A stretch of DNA of 5,968 nucleotides from an uncultured Porphyromonadaceae bacterium (GTDB lineage Bacteria; Bacteroidota; Bacteroidia; Bacteroidales; Muribaculaceae). The stretch spans positions 1-5,968 of the forward strand of contig CAMWYV010000085.1 in NCBI GenBank assembly GCA_947178565.1, given 5' to 3'. Below are positions 1 to 5,968 of the stretch, piece by piece. The position numbers and the translations under genes are program-made. Positions within the stretch are counted from its first letter, which is position 1; the number at the start of each line of letters is the position of its first letter. Below the pieces are notes generated by a model, which ran no database searches, was not told the origin of the DNA, and saw nothing but the letters and a program-made list of their open reading frames with translations.

Positions 1-631
1 GGTGATAGGCGCCGGAGGACTTGGTTCTCCCGCAGCTTTTTATCTCGCCGCAGCAGGAGTGGGTCGCATAGGGCTTGCTGACGGTGACAAGGTTGATCTG
101 TCTAATCTTCAAAGGCAGATACTTCACTCCACCTCGCGGGTAGGTGAGGCAAAAACCGCGAGTGCCGCGACTGTGCTCTGTGATCTTAATCCGAATGTGG
201 AACTGGTGACAGTCAACCGTTTTGTGACCGATGATAATATAGGCGGGCTTATCAGCGATTATGATTTCGTGATAGACGCTACAGACAGCATGAGTGGCAA
301 GCGGCTGATAAACGATACCTGCGTTCGTGTGGGGAAGCCTCTGAGCCATGGCGCTATATGGAGATATTTCGGACAGACTATTACGGTGTTGCCGGGTACT
401 CCCTGCTACAGTTGCCTGTTTGAAACCGATCCGGAGGAATCTCAGGCGCGCGGTCCGCTCGGAGTGACCGCCGGAATAATCGGTACAATCCAGGCTGCGG
501 AGGCTATCAAATATCTTGCGGGAGTAGGGGAACTGCTCACATCCACTCTTCTGCGCCTCGATACCCTTACGATGGATTTTACCAAGGTGAAGGTGGCGCT
601 AAATCCGGAGTGCAAGGCTCATCAGAACTGA
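1..631 (+). CDS. ThiF/MoeB/HesA-family E1-like adenylyltransferase, 5'-truncated by window edge
   Basis: The first complete codon is at 2 and 209 residues are visible; numbering here counts from that codon. The GTG at 2 is not the start: it encodes the valine of the beta strand leading into the nucleotide-binding loop GAGGLGSP (residues 3-10), and family members have roughly 25-35 residues before it. Other family signatures are LSNLQRQ (33-39), the conserved lysine K51, DATDS with the Mg/ATP-region aspartate D95, and a zinc-type pair C135/C138. Family members adenylate the C-terminal Gly-Gly of a ubiquitin-like sulfur carrier (ThiS, MoaD) for thiamine thiazole or molybdopterin synthesis in the cytoplasm. 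Two oddities: the position of the conserved ThiF/MoeB cysteine (E. coli ThiF C184) aligns with serine here (S148), and the second zinc pair is C204/H207 instead of CxxC. A role in thiamine synthesis as ThiF is plausible but the deciding neighbours lie outside the window. The family call is firm; the exact substrate is not. Confidence 0.9.
   Translation, partial: VIGAGGLGSPAAFYLAAAGVGRIGLADGDKVDLSNLQRQILHSTSRVGEAKTASAATVLCDLNPNVELVTVNRFVTDDNIGGLISDYDFVIDATDSMSGKRLINDTCVRVGKPLSHGAIWRYFGQTITVLPGTPCYSCLFETDPEESQARGPLGVTAGIIGTIQAAEAIKYLAGVGELLTSTLLRLDTLTMDFTKVKVALNPECKAHQN
622..631. other. Tail-to-tail overlap of the ThiF-like and MBOAT genes
   Basis: The TGA of the plus-strand gene is at 629-631 and the TGA of the minus-strand MBOAT is at 624-622. 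The ten shared bases code on both strands for the last residues and stops (HQN-stop and QF-stop). I see no hairpin followed by a T run on either strand here, so the two transcripts probably run past each other and overlap as antisense RNA. Confidence 0.85.
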
Positions 632-1883
632 AAGTATATAAACGGTGCAATGTCGGCTCCGGAAAATTCGATGAGGAGCTGAATCACAATAAGGAAAACA
701 AGCAGCCGGAAAATCCAAGGCAAATTTATGAAGTCGCTTGCCGCGCGGTCGTGGAAACTCTGCGGTAGGTAGTGCATCACGATGATAAATGCGATCAATC
801 CCACCCATAGGGCGCGTGCTTCAATAAACGGCAGGATGCATTGTGGGGAGAAGTCTGTGAATATCGTGCCGATTATTACAATCGCATCGGTGAAACTTTC
901 CGCACGGAAAAATACCCATAGCAGCGATACGTAAACTAATGTGAGGCATCCGGCGATGAGGTCAAACCATACCTTACCGTCAAAGCGTGAAGTAATGGGT
1001 CGGAACAGTTTGTTAATAATCAGACCCACTCCGTGCATTCCGCCCCAGAATATGAATTTCCAAGCCGCTCCATGCCATAGTCCGCCTATCAGCATGGTCA
1101 GGAAGTTATTGAGGTATGTGCGGAATGTGCCTTTGCGGTTACCTCCCATCGGAATATACACGTAGTCGCGAAGCCATGTCGAGAGAGAAATGTGCCATCT
1201 GCGCCAGAATTCGGTGAGGCTCTTGGATTTGTAAGGGAAATTGAAGTTTATGTCAAGGCGGAATCCCATGATGAGGGCGAGTCCGATAGCCATGTCGGAA
1301 TATCCGGAGAAATCGCAGTATATCTGCATGGTGTAGCCAATAATTCCCATGAGCGATTCAAATCCGGTATAATGCCCGGGCGCTGCAAAAATCAGGTCGT
1401 TGTATTGGGCGATATAGTCGGCAATCACGGCTTTTTTAATCACTCCGACGAGTATAAGCCAAAGTCCGCCGAAAATTTCCTGATGGTTCGCGCGCCGGTT
1501 TTCCCTTATTTGCGGGAGGAAGTTTTCGGCACGCACAATAGGTCCGGCAACGAGCGCCGGAAAGAATGAGAGGAAGAAAAGATATTCCCCCCATGTTGAT
1601 GCGGGAGCGATGCGCCTGCGATACACGTCAACGATGTAGCTGATAGACTGGAAAGTGTAAAAGTATATGCCGACCGGGAGAATCAGGGTGAGGGGCTGGA
1701 AGTTTCCCTCGACCATATTGTTCCAGTTACACAGAAAGAAGTTGGCGTATTTGAAGAATCCGAGTATCGAGAGTGAAATAACAACGGATAGTGCCACAAG
1801 CCATTTTCTGCCTGCTGATGATTCTATCTGTGGTATGGCGCGGCTGATGAACCAGTCGATAACCGATGTTGAAACAAGCAGCA

Positions 1884-1890
1884 GGAAAAC
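1884..1890 (-). other. Frameshift site inside the MBOAT gene
   Basis: On the minus strand the sequence reads TGG TTT TCC TGC, giving W-F-S-C and a stop 20 codons after F76. With one more T (five instead of four) it reads TGG TTT TTC CTG CTG CTT, giving W-F-F-L-L-L, which continues straight into the hydrophobic segment of the second frame. The change is therefore most simply a one-base loss in a four-base A run on the plus strand (1886-1889). The site does not have the X-XXY-YYZ form of a classical -1 slippery heptamer, so programmed frameshifting is unlikely. Confidence 0.85.
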
Positions 1891-2113
1891 CATCCGCTGC
1901 ATTTGTAATAGAAATAGAGGCTGAAGGCGATTACGAACACCAGCATCTGCCATTTTCTGCGGCGCATCAGCGCATACAGCGGCATGAAGCACACGAATAG
2001 AACCCAGAAGAGCCCGCTTGAAAAAATGAGTGGCGCTTCTCGGTGGTATGTGAGCAGTGATCCGAGTGTATGCGGCAGAGATTCGAGTGCCGACGGCAGT
2101 GAGCTGAAATCCA

Positions 2114-2902
2114 TTATTTATCGCCGGGCTGGTGTATGAAGATTCTTTCGGGTCGTGCAGTTCGCTGCTCCGGCGTAATCATTTTAATCGGGTGATTGGA
2201 GTGATCCGGCATCCAACGAACAATACTGTCCATCCACTCGATTGCGCTTGCGGCAGTAGGATGTGCCCCGTCGGTGCGGCGCTCAAATTTCATGCCATCG
2301 CTTTTGAAGTAGCTGCCTTTGGCAGTGTTGTCGGCAATCATTTTGTTTATGCCGGTATCCTCCACCCAGTTTGGAGGACCAATCCAGAGATATGGAATTG
2401 TGTCGATTTCGGCGAGCATCTCACGGATAAAGGGGGTTCTCTTTTCTTCTATATCCTTGACATAAAGCTCATTGGCTCCGAGGCAAATAAAAATGTATGT
2501 GGGTGATACTTTCTGAATATACTCGGTGAGCCGATGAGACTTACCCCAGATTTCGGTGGATGAACTGTACCAAACAACCGAGTAGAGGGTGTGACCCGAT
2601 GCGGCGGCGTATGCGGCAAGACGCGGGGATAGTCCGTCAAGCATGGAGTCGCCGATAAAGAGGATGGTATGAGCGGAGGTATCCGGTTCAAGAGTCATCA
2701 CCGGCGGCACAGTATCAACAGCCATAGAGTCTGAGTCAACGGCAATCTCCTTGTCGGGAAATAAAACCTTTGCAATTCCTGACGGTTTAGGGGAGAAATT
2801 GAAAATATTTGGGATAACCTCCAGGCACACTGCCGCAAGTGCGACCGCGAGTAAAACCCATAGCCATGTATATGGATGTTTTTTATTGCTTTGCTGAGAC
2901 AT
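2114..2902 (-). CDS. Membrane-anchored SGNH/GDSL-hydrolase-like protein, MBOAT partner
   Basis: The protein has 262 residues. A short basic N-terminus (KK at 7-8) is followed by one hydrophobic segment (about 11-31), predicting an inner-membrane anchor with the rest in the periplasm. A low-complexity linker leads into an SGNH fold: FIGDS with nucleophile S86 (block I), LGANE with N144 (block III-like), a WIGPP stretch (173-177), and DGAHPT with D211 and H214 (block V). These are the expected catalytic residues of SGNH esterases and acetyltransferases. The ATG at 2902 is three bases after the ettA stop, and the TAA at 2114-2116 overlaps the MBOAT ATG. By analogy with the PatA/PatB and AlgI/AlgJ/AlgX systems, it probably takes acyl groups delivered by the MBOAT and transfers them to an envelope glycan, or acts as the matching esterase; the sequence does not say which. 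A general lipase or esterase unconnected to the MBOAT is less likely given the overlap. The fold and anchor are well supported; the acceptor is unknown. Confidence 0.87.
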   Translation of the reverse strand: MSQQSNKKHPYTWLWVLLAVALAAVCLEVIPNIFNFSPKPSGIAKVLFPDKEIAVDSDSMAVDTVPPVMTLEPDTSAHTILFIGDSMLDGLSPRLAAYAAASGHTLYSVVWYSSSTEIWGKSHRLTEYIQKVSPTYIFICLGANELYVKDIEEKRTPFIREMLAEIDTIPYLWIGPPNWVEDTGINKMIADNTAKGSYFKSDGMKFERRTDGAHPTAASAIEWMDSIVRWMPDHSNHPIKMITPEQRTARPERIFIHQPGDK

Positions 2903-2905
2903 AGC

Positions 2906-4591
2906 TTATTCCATGAGTTTGCGATAACGTTTGCGAAGCGGTTCCTTGCCGCCGTTCTGGGCTTTCTTGTATTCTTCGTAGTCAGAGTATGAGCCGGCGT
3001 AGAAAACGACCTTGCCATCTCCTTCAAACGAAAGGATGTGGGTGCAAATGCGGTCGAGGAACCAGCGGTCGTGGCTCACCACTACCGCACAGCCTGCAAA
3101 TTCTTCAAGCCCCTCTTCAAGAGCACGGAGGGTGTTGACATCAATATCGTTGGTAGGTTCGTCAAGCAGCAGCACATTGCCCTCCTGTTTCAGAGCCATG
3201 GCAAGGTGCAGACGGTTTCTCTCACCTCCGCTGAGAACACCGATTTTTTTCTCCTGATCTGCTCCGGCAAAGTTGAATTTCGAGAGATAAGCGCGGGCAT
3301 TCACATCTTTTCCACCCATTCGGAAAGTCTCCACGCCCTGCGAAATAACCTCATAGACGGTTTTTTCGGGGAGGAGGTCGTGGTGGGTCTGGTCAACGTA
3401 TGCCACTTTGACTGTTTCTCCCACGTCGAAGGATCCGGCATCAGCTTTTTCCTGCCCCATTATGAGTTTGAACAGGGTGGTTTTACCTGCACCATTTGGT
3501 CCGATAACCCCGACAATGCCGTTGGGAGGAAGTGAGAACTCAAGGTCCTTGAAAAGTTGCTTGGAGCCGAATGCTTTGGCGAGTCCGGTAGCTTCGATAA
3601 CCTTGTTGCCGAGGCGTGGACCGTTGGGAATGAATATCTCGAGTTTTTCTTCTCTTGCCTTCTGGTCTTCATTGAGTAGGCGGTCGTAGCTTGAGAGACG
3701 CGCTTTACCTTTAGCCTGACGCGCTTTTGGAGCCATGCGTACCCATTCGAGCTCACGTTCGAGTGTTTTGCGGCGCTTGCTTGCCTGCTTCTCTTCCTGC
3801 GCCATGCGTTTTGTTTTCTGCTCAAGCCATGAAGAGTAGTTTCCTTTCCAGGGTATTCCCTCGCCTCTGTCCAGCTCAAGAATCCATCCCGCTACATGGT
3901 CAAGGAAGTAGCGGTCGTGGGTGATGGCTATGACAGTGCCGGGATATTGCTGCAGGTGCTGCTCCAGCCAATCTATAGACTCGGCATCAAGGTGGTTGGT
4001 AGGTTCGTCGAGCAGAAGAATGTCTGGCTGCTGAAGGAGCAGGCGGCAGAGCGCCACCCGGCGGCGTTCACCACCGGACAGGGTAGAAACCGGCTGATTG
4101 TCCGGCGGACATTGAAGCGCATCCATGGCACGCTCCAGTTTACTGTCAATATTCCAGGCGTCCGCAGCATCGAGAGCATCCTGAAGCTCAGCCTGACGGG
4201 CTATCAGCGCATCCATTTTGTCGGGGTCTTCAAGTACGTCGGGATCGGCGAAACTCTCGTTGACTTTGTCAAACTCGGCGAGGAGGTCCATTATAGGTTG
4301 AACGCCCTCACGCACCACCTCGATCACAGTTTTATCGGGGTCAAGCTGAGGCTCCTGCTCAAGATAGCCCACAGAGTATCCCGGTGAGAAAACGACTTCT
4401 CCCTGATAGCTCTTGTCAATACCGGCAATGATTTTCAAAAGCGATGATTTACCGGAACCGTTGAGACCTATAATGCCGATCTTAGCTCCGTAAAAGAAAG
4501 AGAGGTATATGTTTTTGAGGACTTGCTTCTGCGGGGGGTAAGTTTTACTTACTCCAACCATCGAGAAGATGATTTTTTTATCGTCTGCCAT
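2906..4591 (-). CDS. ettA: Energy-dependent translational throttle protein EttA (ABC-F ATPase)
   Basis: This 561-residue protein matches E. coli EttA (about 555 residues) along its whole length. It has two ABC domains and no membrane segment. Domain 1 has Walker A GLNGSGKS (42-49), signature LSGGE (171-175), Walker B LLLDEP with catalytic E196, and H225. Domain 2 has Walker A GPNGAGKT (364-371), signature LSGGE (453-457), Walker B with E478, and H507. The insert at about 95-140 corresponds to the EttA arm, and the charged linker at about 255-305 (including ELEWVR and KGKARL) is the P-site-tRNA interaction motif. EttA binds the ribosomal E site and gates entry into elongation according to the ATP/ADP ratio. 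All catalytic residues are present, so the protein should be active. It starts 30 nt after def and ends 3 nt before the SGNH gene. Other ABC-F members (Uup, YbiT, antibiotic-resistance types) fit less well because the linker and C-terminal segment (EYEEYKK-like) match EttA. Confidence 0.95.
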   Translation of the reverse strand: MADDKKIIFSMVGVSKTYPPQKQVLKNIYLSFFYGAKIGIIGLNGSGKSSLLKIIAGIDKSYQGEVVFSPGYSVGYLEQEPQLDPDKTVIEVVREGVQPIMDLLAEFDKVNESFADPDVLEDPDKMDALIARQAELQDALDAADAWNIDSKLERAMDALQCPPDNQPVSTLSGGERRRVALCRLLLQQPDILLLDEPTNHLDAESIDWLEQHLQQYPGTVIAITHDRYFLDHVAGWILELDRGEGIPWKGNYSSWLEQKTKRMAQEEKQASKRRKTLERELEWVRMAPKARQAKGKARLSSYDRLLNEDQKAREEKLEIFIPNGPRLGNKVIEATGLAKAFGSKQLFKDLEFSLPPNGIVGVIGPNGAGKTTLFKLIMGQEKADAGSFDVGETVKVAYVDQTHHDLLPEKTVYEVISQGVETFRMGGKDVNARAYLSKFNFAGADQEKKIGVLSGGERNRLHLAMALKQEGNVLLLDEPTNDIDVNTLRALEEGLEEFAGCAVVVSHDRWFLDRICTHILSFEGDGKVVFYAGSYSDYEEYKKAQNGGKEPLRKRYRKLME

Positions 4592-4621
4592 AGTGATAGT
4601 ATTGTGTGGGGGGAGTTGATA

Positions 4622-5185
4622 TTACTTTTTCTTTGGTGCGTATCTCACAGGGTAGTCGCAGGCAGTACGTCCGGTGAGAATGCTGTTGAGTTTGCCTTTT
4701 ATGAGCTGCTTGCGTATGGGGGATATGCGGTCGATGTATAGTGTGCCTTCAAGATGGTCACATTCGTGCTGTACTATTCGCGCAAGGAAGCCGGTGATAA
4801 TCTCTTCGCGCGGAGTGAGGTTTTCGTCAAGCCATTTGAGGCGAATATTTTCAACTCGTGAAACATTTTCACTGAGCCCGGGCACACTGAGGCATCCTTC
4901 TGAGCGTGTAACCGGGTCGCCGTCGAGTATTTCAATCTCGGGATTGATCAGTGTCATTTTTCTGCCCTCGCACTCGGGGAACTGGTCGGCTACCGGAGAT
5001 GCGTCAATAACGACAATGCGGTCGTTGCGTCCTATCTGCGGGGCGGCAAGTCCCACACCCTCGGATGCATACATGGTTTCAAACATATCGTCGAGCAGTT
5101 TTTTCAGCTCAGGATAGTCGGGTGTGACATCATTGCATTTGTTTCGGAGTACGGGGTGACCGTAGAGGTATACGGGTAATTTCAT
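4622..5185 (-). CDS. def: Peptide deformylase
   Basis: The protein has 187 residues and removes the formyl group from the N-terminal methionine of nascent proteins at the ribosome exit. All three family motifs are intact: GVGLAAPQ (43-50), EGCLS (96-100) and QHECDH (139-144). The metal ligands are therefore C98, H140 and H144, with catalytic E141. The EGCLS form is that of ordinary bacterial deformylases. The length is slightly above the E. coli enzyme (169 residues), owing partly to a loop around residues 63-76 (after VIDASP) and a basic C-terminal tail ending in KKK. The ATG at 5183-5185 overlaps the ruvX stop by four bases (ATGA), which decides the start and points to translational coupling. 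The gene sits between ruvX and ettA, so three translation or RNA-maturation functions are co-transcribed. Confidence 0.96.
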   Translation of the reverse strand: MKLPVYLYGHPVLRNKCNDVTPDYPELKKLLDDMFETMYASEGVGLAAPQIGRNDRIVVIDASPVADQFPECEGRKMTLINPEIEILDGDPVTRSEGCLSVPGLSENVSRVENIRLKWLDENLTPREEIITGFLARIVQHECDHLEGTLYIDRISPIRKQLIKGKLNSILTGRTACDYPVRYAPKKK

Positions 5186-5607
5186 GATTCGTTATATTTT
5201 CTACTTTCAAGATAGCTGTTGAGGATAATAACCGCCGCCATTTCATCGGCGATGCCTTTCTTACGCCGCTGCATTTTCTTCATTCCGGAGTCAATCATGC
5301 TCCGATGGGCGAGAACCGAGGTGAAGCGTTCGTCCCAGAAAATAATTTCCGTTGCCGGGAGCTCTTTGCGCAGGCGGTCGATGCCGGGGCGGATATAATT
5401 CATTGATTCGGAATCATTGCCGTGCATATCTTTGGGATGCCCTACTATAATTGCATCAACCTGCTCTGCGGTGAGGTATTGCTTTACAAACGGGATGAGC
5501 TGAGCCGTTGACACGGTTGGAAGCCCTGTGGCAACGATGCGCATAGGGTCGGTTACGGCAATGCCGCAACGCTTCCTGCCATAGTCAATCGCAAGTAATC
5601 GAGCCAT
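5182..5607 (-). CDS. ruvX: Putative pre-16S rRNA nuclease RuvX/YqgF (RNase H-like)
   Basis: This is a 141-residue single-domain protein of normal length for the family. The opening LLAIDYGRKRCGIAVTD holds the first acidic active-site residue D8. Next come VGHPK (55-59, usually VGLP in other bacteria), FWDERFTS with acidic E93, and a C-terminal KGIADEMAAVIILNSYL with D121. These three acidic residues are the conserved metal-binding set of the YqgF fold. E. coli YqgF is implicated in 5' processing of 16S rRNA, and the family was earlier named as a Holliday-junction resolvase. The ATG at 5605-5607 is chosen because family members begin with M-x-R-hydrophobic-x-A-I-D-Y-G. It lies four bases after a Bacteroidetes-type -7 box, so the mRNA is probably leaderless. 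It is the first gene of the operon, and its TGA overlaps the def ATG. Confidence 0.95.
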   Translation of the reverse strand: MARLLAIDYGRKRCGIAVTDPMRIVATGLPTVSTAQLIPFVKQYLTAEQVDAIIVGHPKDMHGNDSESMNYIRPGIDRLRKELPATEIIFWDERFTSVLAHRSMIDSGMKKMQRRKKGIADEMAAVIILNSYLESRKYNES

Positions 5608-5611
5608 GGTG

Positions 5612-5643
5612 CAAAATTAATAAAAACACCGCGCACGGGCAAA
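5612..5643 (-). promoter_or_regulatory. Bacteroidetes-type sigma promoter for the ruvX operon
   Basis: On the minus strand, TTTG (5643-5640) is followed after exactly 20 nt by TAATTTTG (5619-5612). This is a full match to the known Bacteroidetes primary-sigma consensus (TTTG, 19-21 nt, TAnnTTTG). Only four bases (CACC) separate the -7 box from the ruvX ATG. The transcript start is therefore expected at, or a few bases before, the A of the start codon. No other promoter is visible in the short gaps of the cluster, so this one may drive all five genes. Confidence 0.75.
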
Positions 5644-5713
5644 TGCGGGTGGATTGCGAGGGTTAAATGTATGTTGAGAAAAGCAAAGAACCGGGGTTTT
5701 GCCCGATTGCACC

Positions 5714-5968
5714 CTATTGATTCAATAGAACTGATAACTCATTTTTCAACCGAGGGATGTGATTAACTACAATAGCCCATAGAATATCCGGTTTTAATGA
5801 GTCATAGGCGTGGATAACATAATTTCGTGTGTCCACAATCTTACGCGCCGATGTGATATTGATGGAAGAATCAATTTTTAAGATCCGGTTCATGGCTTCT
5901 CCCATTATTTCAATATTGCGTTCAACAAACTTGCGAAAAACCACATCTGATTCAAAATTATCATACTG
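5714..5968 (-). CDS. HepT-like (DUF86) HEPN-domain ribonuclease toxin, N-terminus beyond window edge
   Basis: The frame is open from the last base of the window to TAG at 5714-5716, giving 84 visible residues. A GTG at 5942-5944 is not a credible start because the homologous sequence continues upstream (QYDNFESDV). About 30 N-terminal residues are probably missing, as DUF86 proteins have roughly 110-115. The stretch FVERNIEIMGEAMNRIL is typical of DUF86 helix 2. The motif RNYVIHAY (coordinates 5804-5827) is the intact RX4HXY catalytic motif of HEPN ribonucleases. Such proteins pair with a small MNT-type nucleotidyltransferase, which in the studied Shewanella pair neutralises the toxin by adding AMP units to the motif tyrosine. 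The partner is normally adjacent and would lie to the right of the window. It is separated by 106 nt from ruvX and probably not part of that operon. Confidence 0.85.
   Translation of the reverse strand, partial: QYDNFESDVVFRKFVERNIEIMGEAMNRILKIDSSINITSARKIVDTRNYVIHAYDSLKPDILWAIVVNHIPRLKNELSVLLNQ

Larger units (their letters stand above)
622..2114 (-). pseudogene. MBOAT-family membrane O-acyltransferase, interrupted by a one-base frameshift
   Basis: Two overlapping minus-strand frames join into one MBOAT of 497 residues, a normal family length. Frame one runs from ATG at 2114 through residue F76 (codon 1887-1889); the rest lies in the frame ending with TGA at 622-624. Adding one base in the run at 1886-1889 restores the expected sequence GWFFLLLV. 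Unrepaired, the first frame stops at 1824 after 96 residues. In repaired numbering, FWRRWHISLSTWLRDYVYIP (303-322) and GGLWHG with the probable catalytic H348 are typical of the AlgI/DltB/PatA branch, and a second histidine (H361) follows. Many hydrophobic segments indicate a polytopic inner-membrane protein. Relatives pass acyl groups, usually acetyl, to periplasmic acceptors such as alginate, teichoic acid or peptidoglycan. The start overlaps the stop of the upstream SGNH gene (TAATG), suggesting coupled translation and a joint role. The family is certain; the substrate is unknown. Whether the break is real or a sequencing error cannot be told from this sequence. Confidence 0.88.

Noticed and set aside
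721..728. Minus-strand TAAATTTG matching the -7 consensus.
   Set aside because: It lies in the MBOAT 3' coding region with no following gene on that strand within the window and is expected by chance.
1884..1892. Programmed -1 ribosomal frameshifting in the MBOAT gene.
   Set aside because: A -1 slip would give the right product, but the site (TGG TTT TCC) is not a classical slippery heptamer and I see no clear stimulating structure.
941..2506. Plus-strand open frames opposite the MBOAT and SGNH genes (941-1165, 1192-1569, 1667-1924, 2132-2506).
   Set aside because: They lie opposite well-recognised genes, encode no recognisable domains and fit as shadows.
3149..4009. A 15-base direct repeat, gttggtaggttcgtc, at 3149-3163 and 3995-4009.
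   Set aside because: It encodes the DEPTN Walker B segment in both ABC domains, so protein homology explains it.
3038..4387. Long plus-strand open frames opposite ettA (for example 3038-3535 and 3896-4387), whose translations even resemble each other.
   Set aside because: They are antisense shadows of the two homologous ABC domains of EttA; their mutual likeness reflects the repeated Walker B and signature regions. No promoter or known domain is seen.
4592..4621. Separate promoter for ettA in the 30-nt gap after def.
   Set aside because: No TAnnTTTG or TTTG pair on the minus strand; only a short C run is present.
5681..5705. Possible terminator for the HepT gene: minus-strand CGGG, six-base loop, CCCG, then a T-rich stretch.
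   Set aside because: The stem is only four pairs and the T stretch is interrupted, so it is too weak to call.
5953..5960. A second minus-strand TAATTTTG, identical to the ruvX -7 box.
   Set aside because: It is inside HepT coding sequence and its -33 region lies outside the window, so it is probably chance.

Overview
The window looks like chromosomal DNA of a Bacteroidales bacterium. Muribaculaceae is my best guess, from protein style and a moderate base composition, but this is inference. The evidence for the phylum is a promoter of the Bacteroidetes type (TTTG, 20 nt, TAATTTTG) in front of ruvX, gene starts without Shine-Dalgarno sequences, and an MBOAT whose N-terminus resembles Bacteroidetes members as I remember them.

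Layout, left to right. (1) Positions 1-631, plus strand: the 3' part of a ThiF/MoeB/HesA-type E1-like adenylyltransferase that begins outside the window. (2) Positions 622-5607, minus strand: a tightly packed five-gene cluster, read from right to left as ruvX, def, ettA, an SGNH-hydrolase-like membrane-anchored protein, and an MBOAT O-acyltransferase. Junctions are an ATGA overlap (ruvX/def), 30 nt (def/ettA), 3 nt (ettA/SGNH) and a TAATG overlap (SGNH/MBOAT), so it is very probably one operon. The promoter lies directly against the ruvX ATG, which predicts a leaderless or nearly leaderless mRNA. (3) Positions 5608-5713: a 106-nt intergenic stretch holding that promoter. (4) Positions 5714-5968, minus strand: the C-terminal part of a HepT-like (DUF86, HEPN) protein with an intact RX4HXY motif; its start lies beyond the right edge.

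The first three operon genes are housekeeping: RuvX (YqgF, RNase H-like, linked to rRNA maturation), peptide deformylase, and the translation-energy ABC-F factor EttA. The last two form a probable O-acylation pair: the MBOAT moves an acyl group (usually acetyl) across the inner membrane and the periplasmic SGNH protein may transfer it to, or remove it from, a cell-envelope glycan. The MBOAT reading frame is broken by a single-base shift in a short A/T run at 1886-1889, so the gene is either a pseudogene, a phase-variable or recently mutated allele, or carries a sequencing error. The MBOAT and ThiF-like genes converge, and their ends overlap by 10 bp with no terminator visible between them.

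I found no CRISPR array, RNA gene or insertion sequence. I do not see a clearly new system. The best leads are the MBOAT frameshift, the leaderless promoter, the coupling of an O-acylation pair to translation genes, the altered cysteines in the ThiF-like protein, and the toxin-antitoxin remnant at the right edge.
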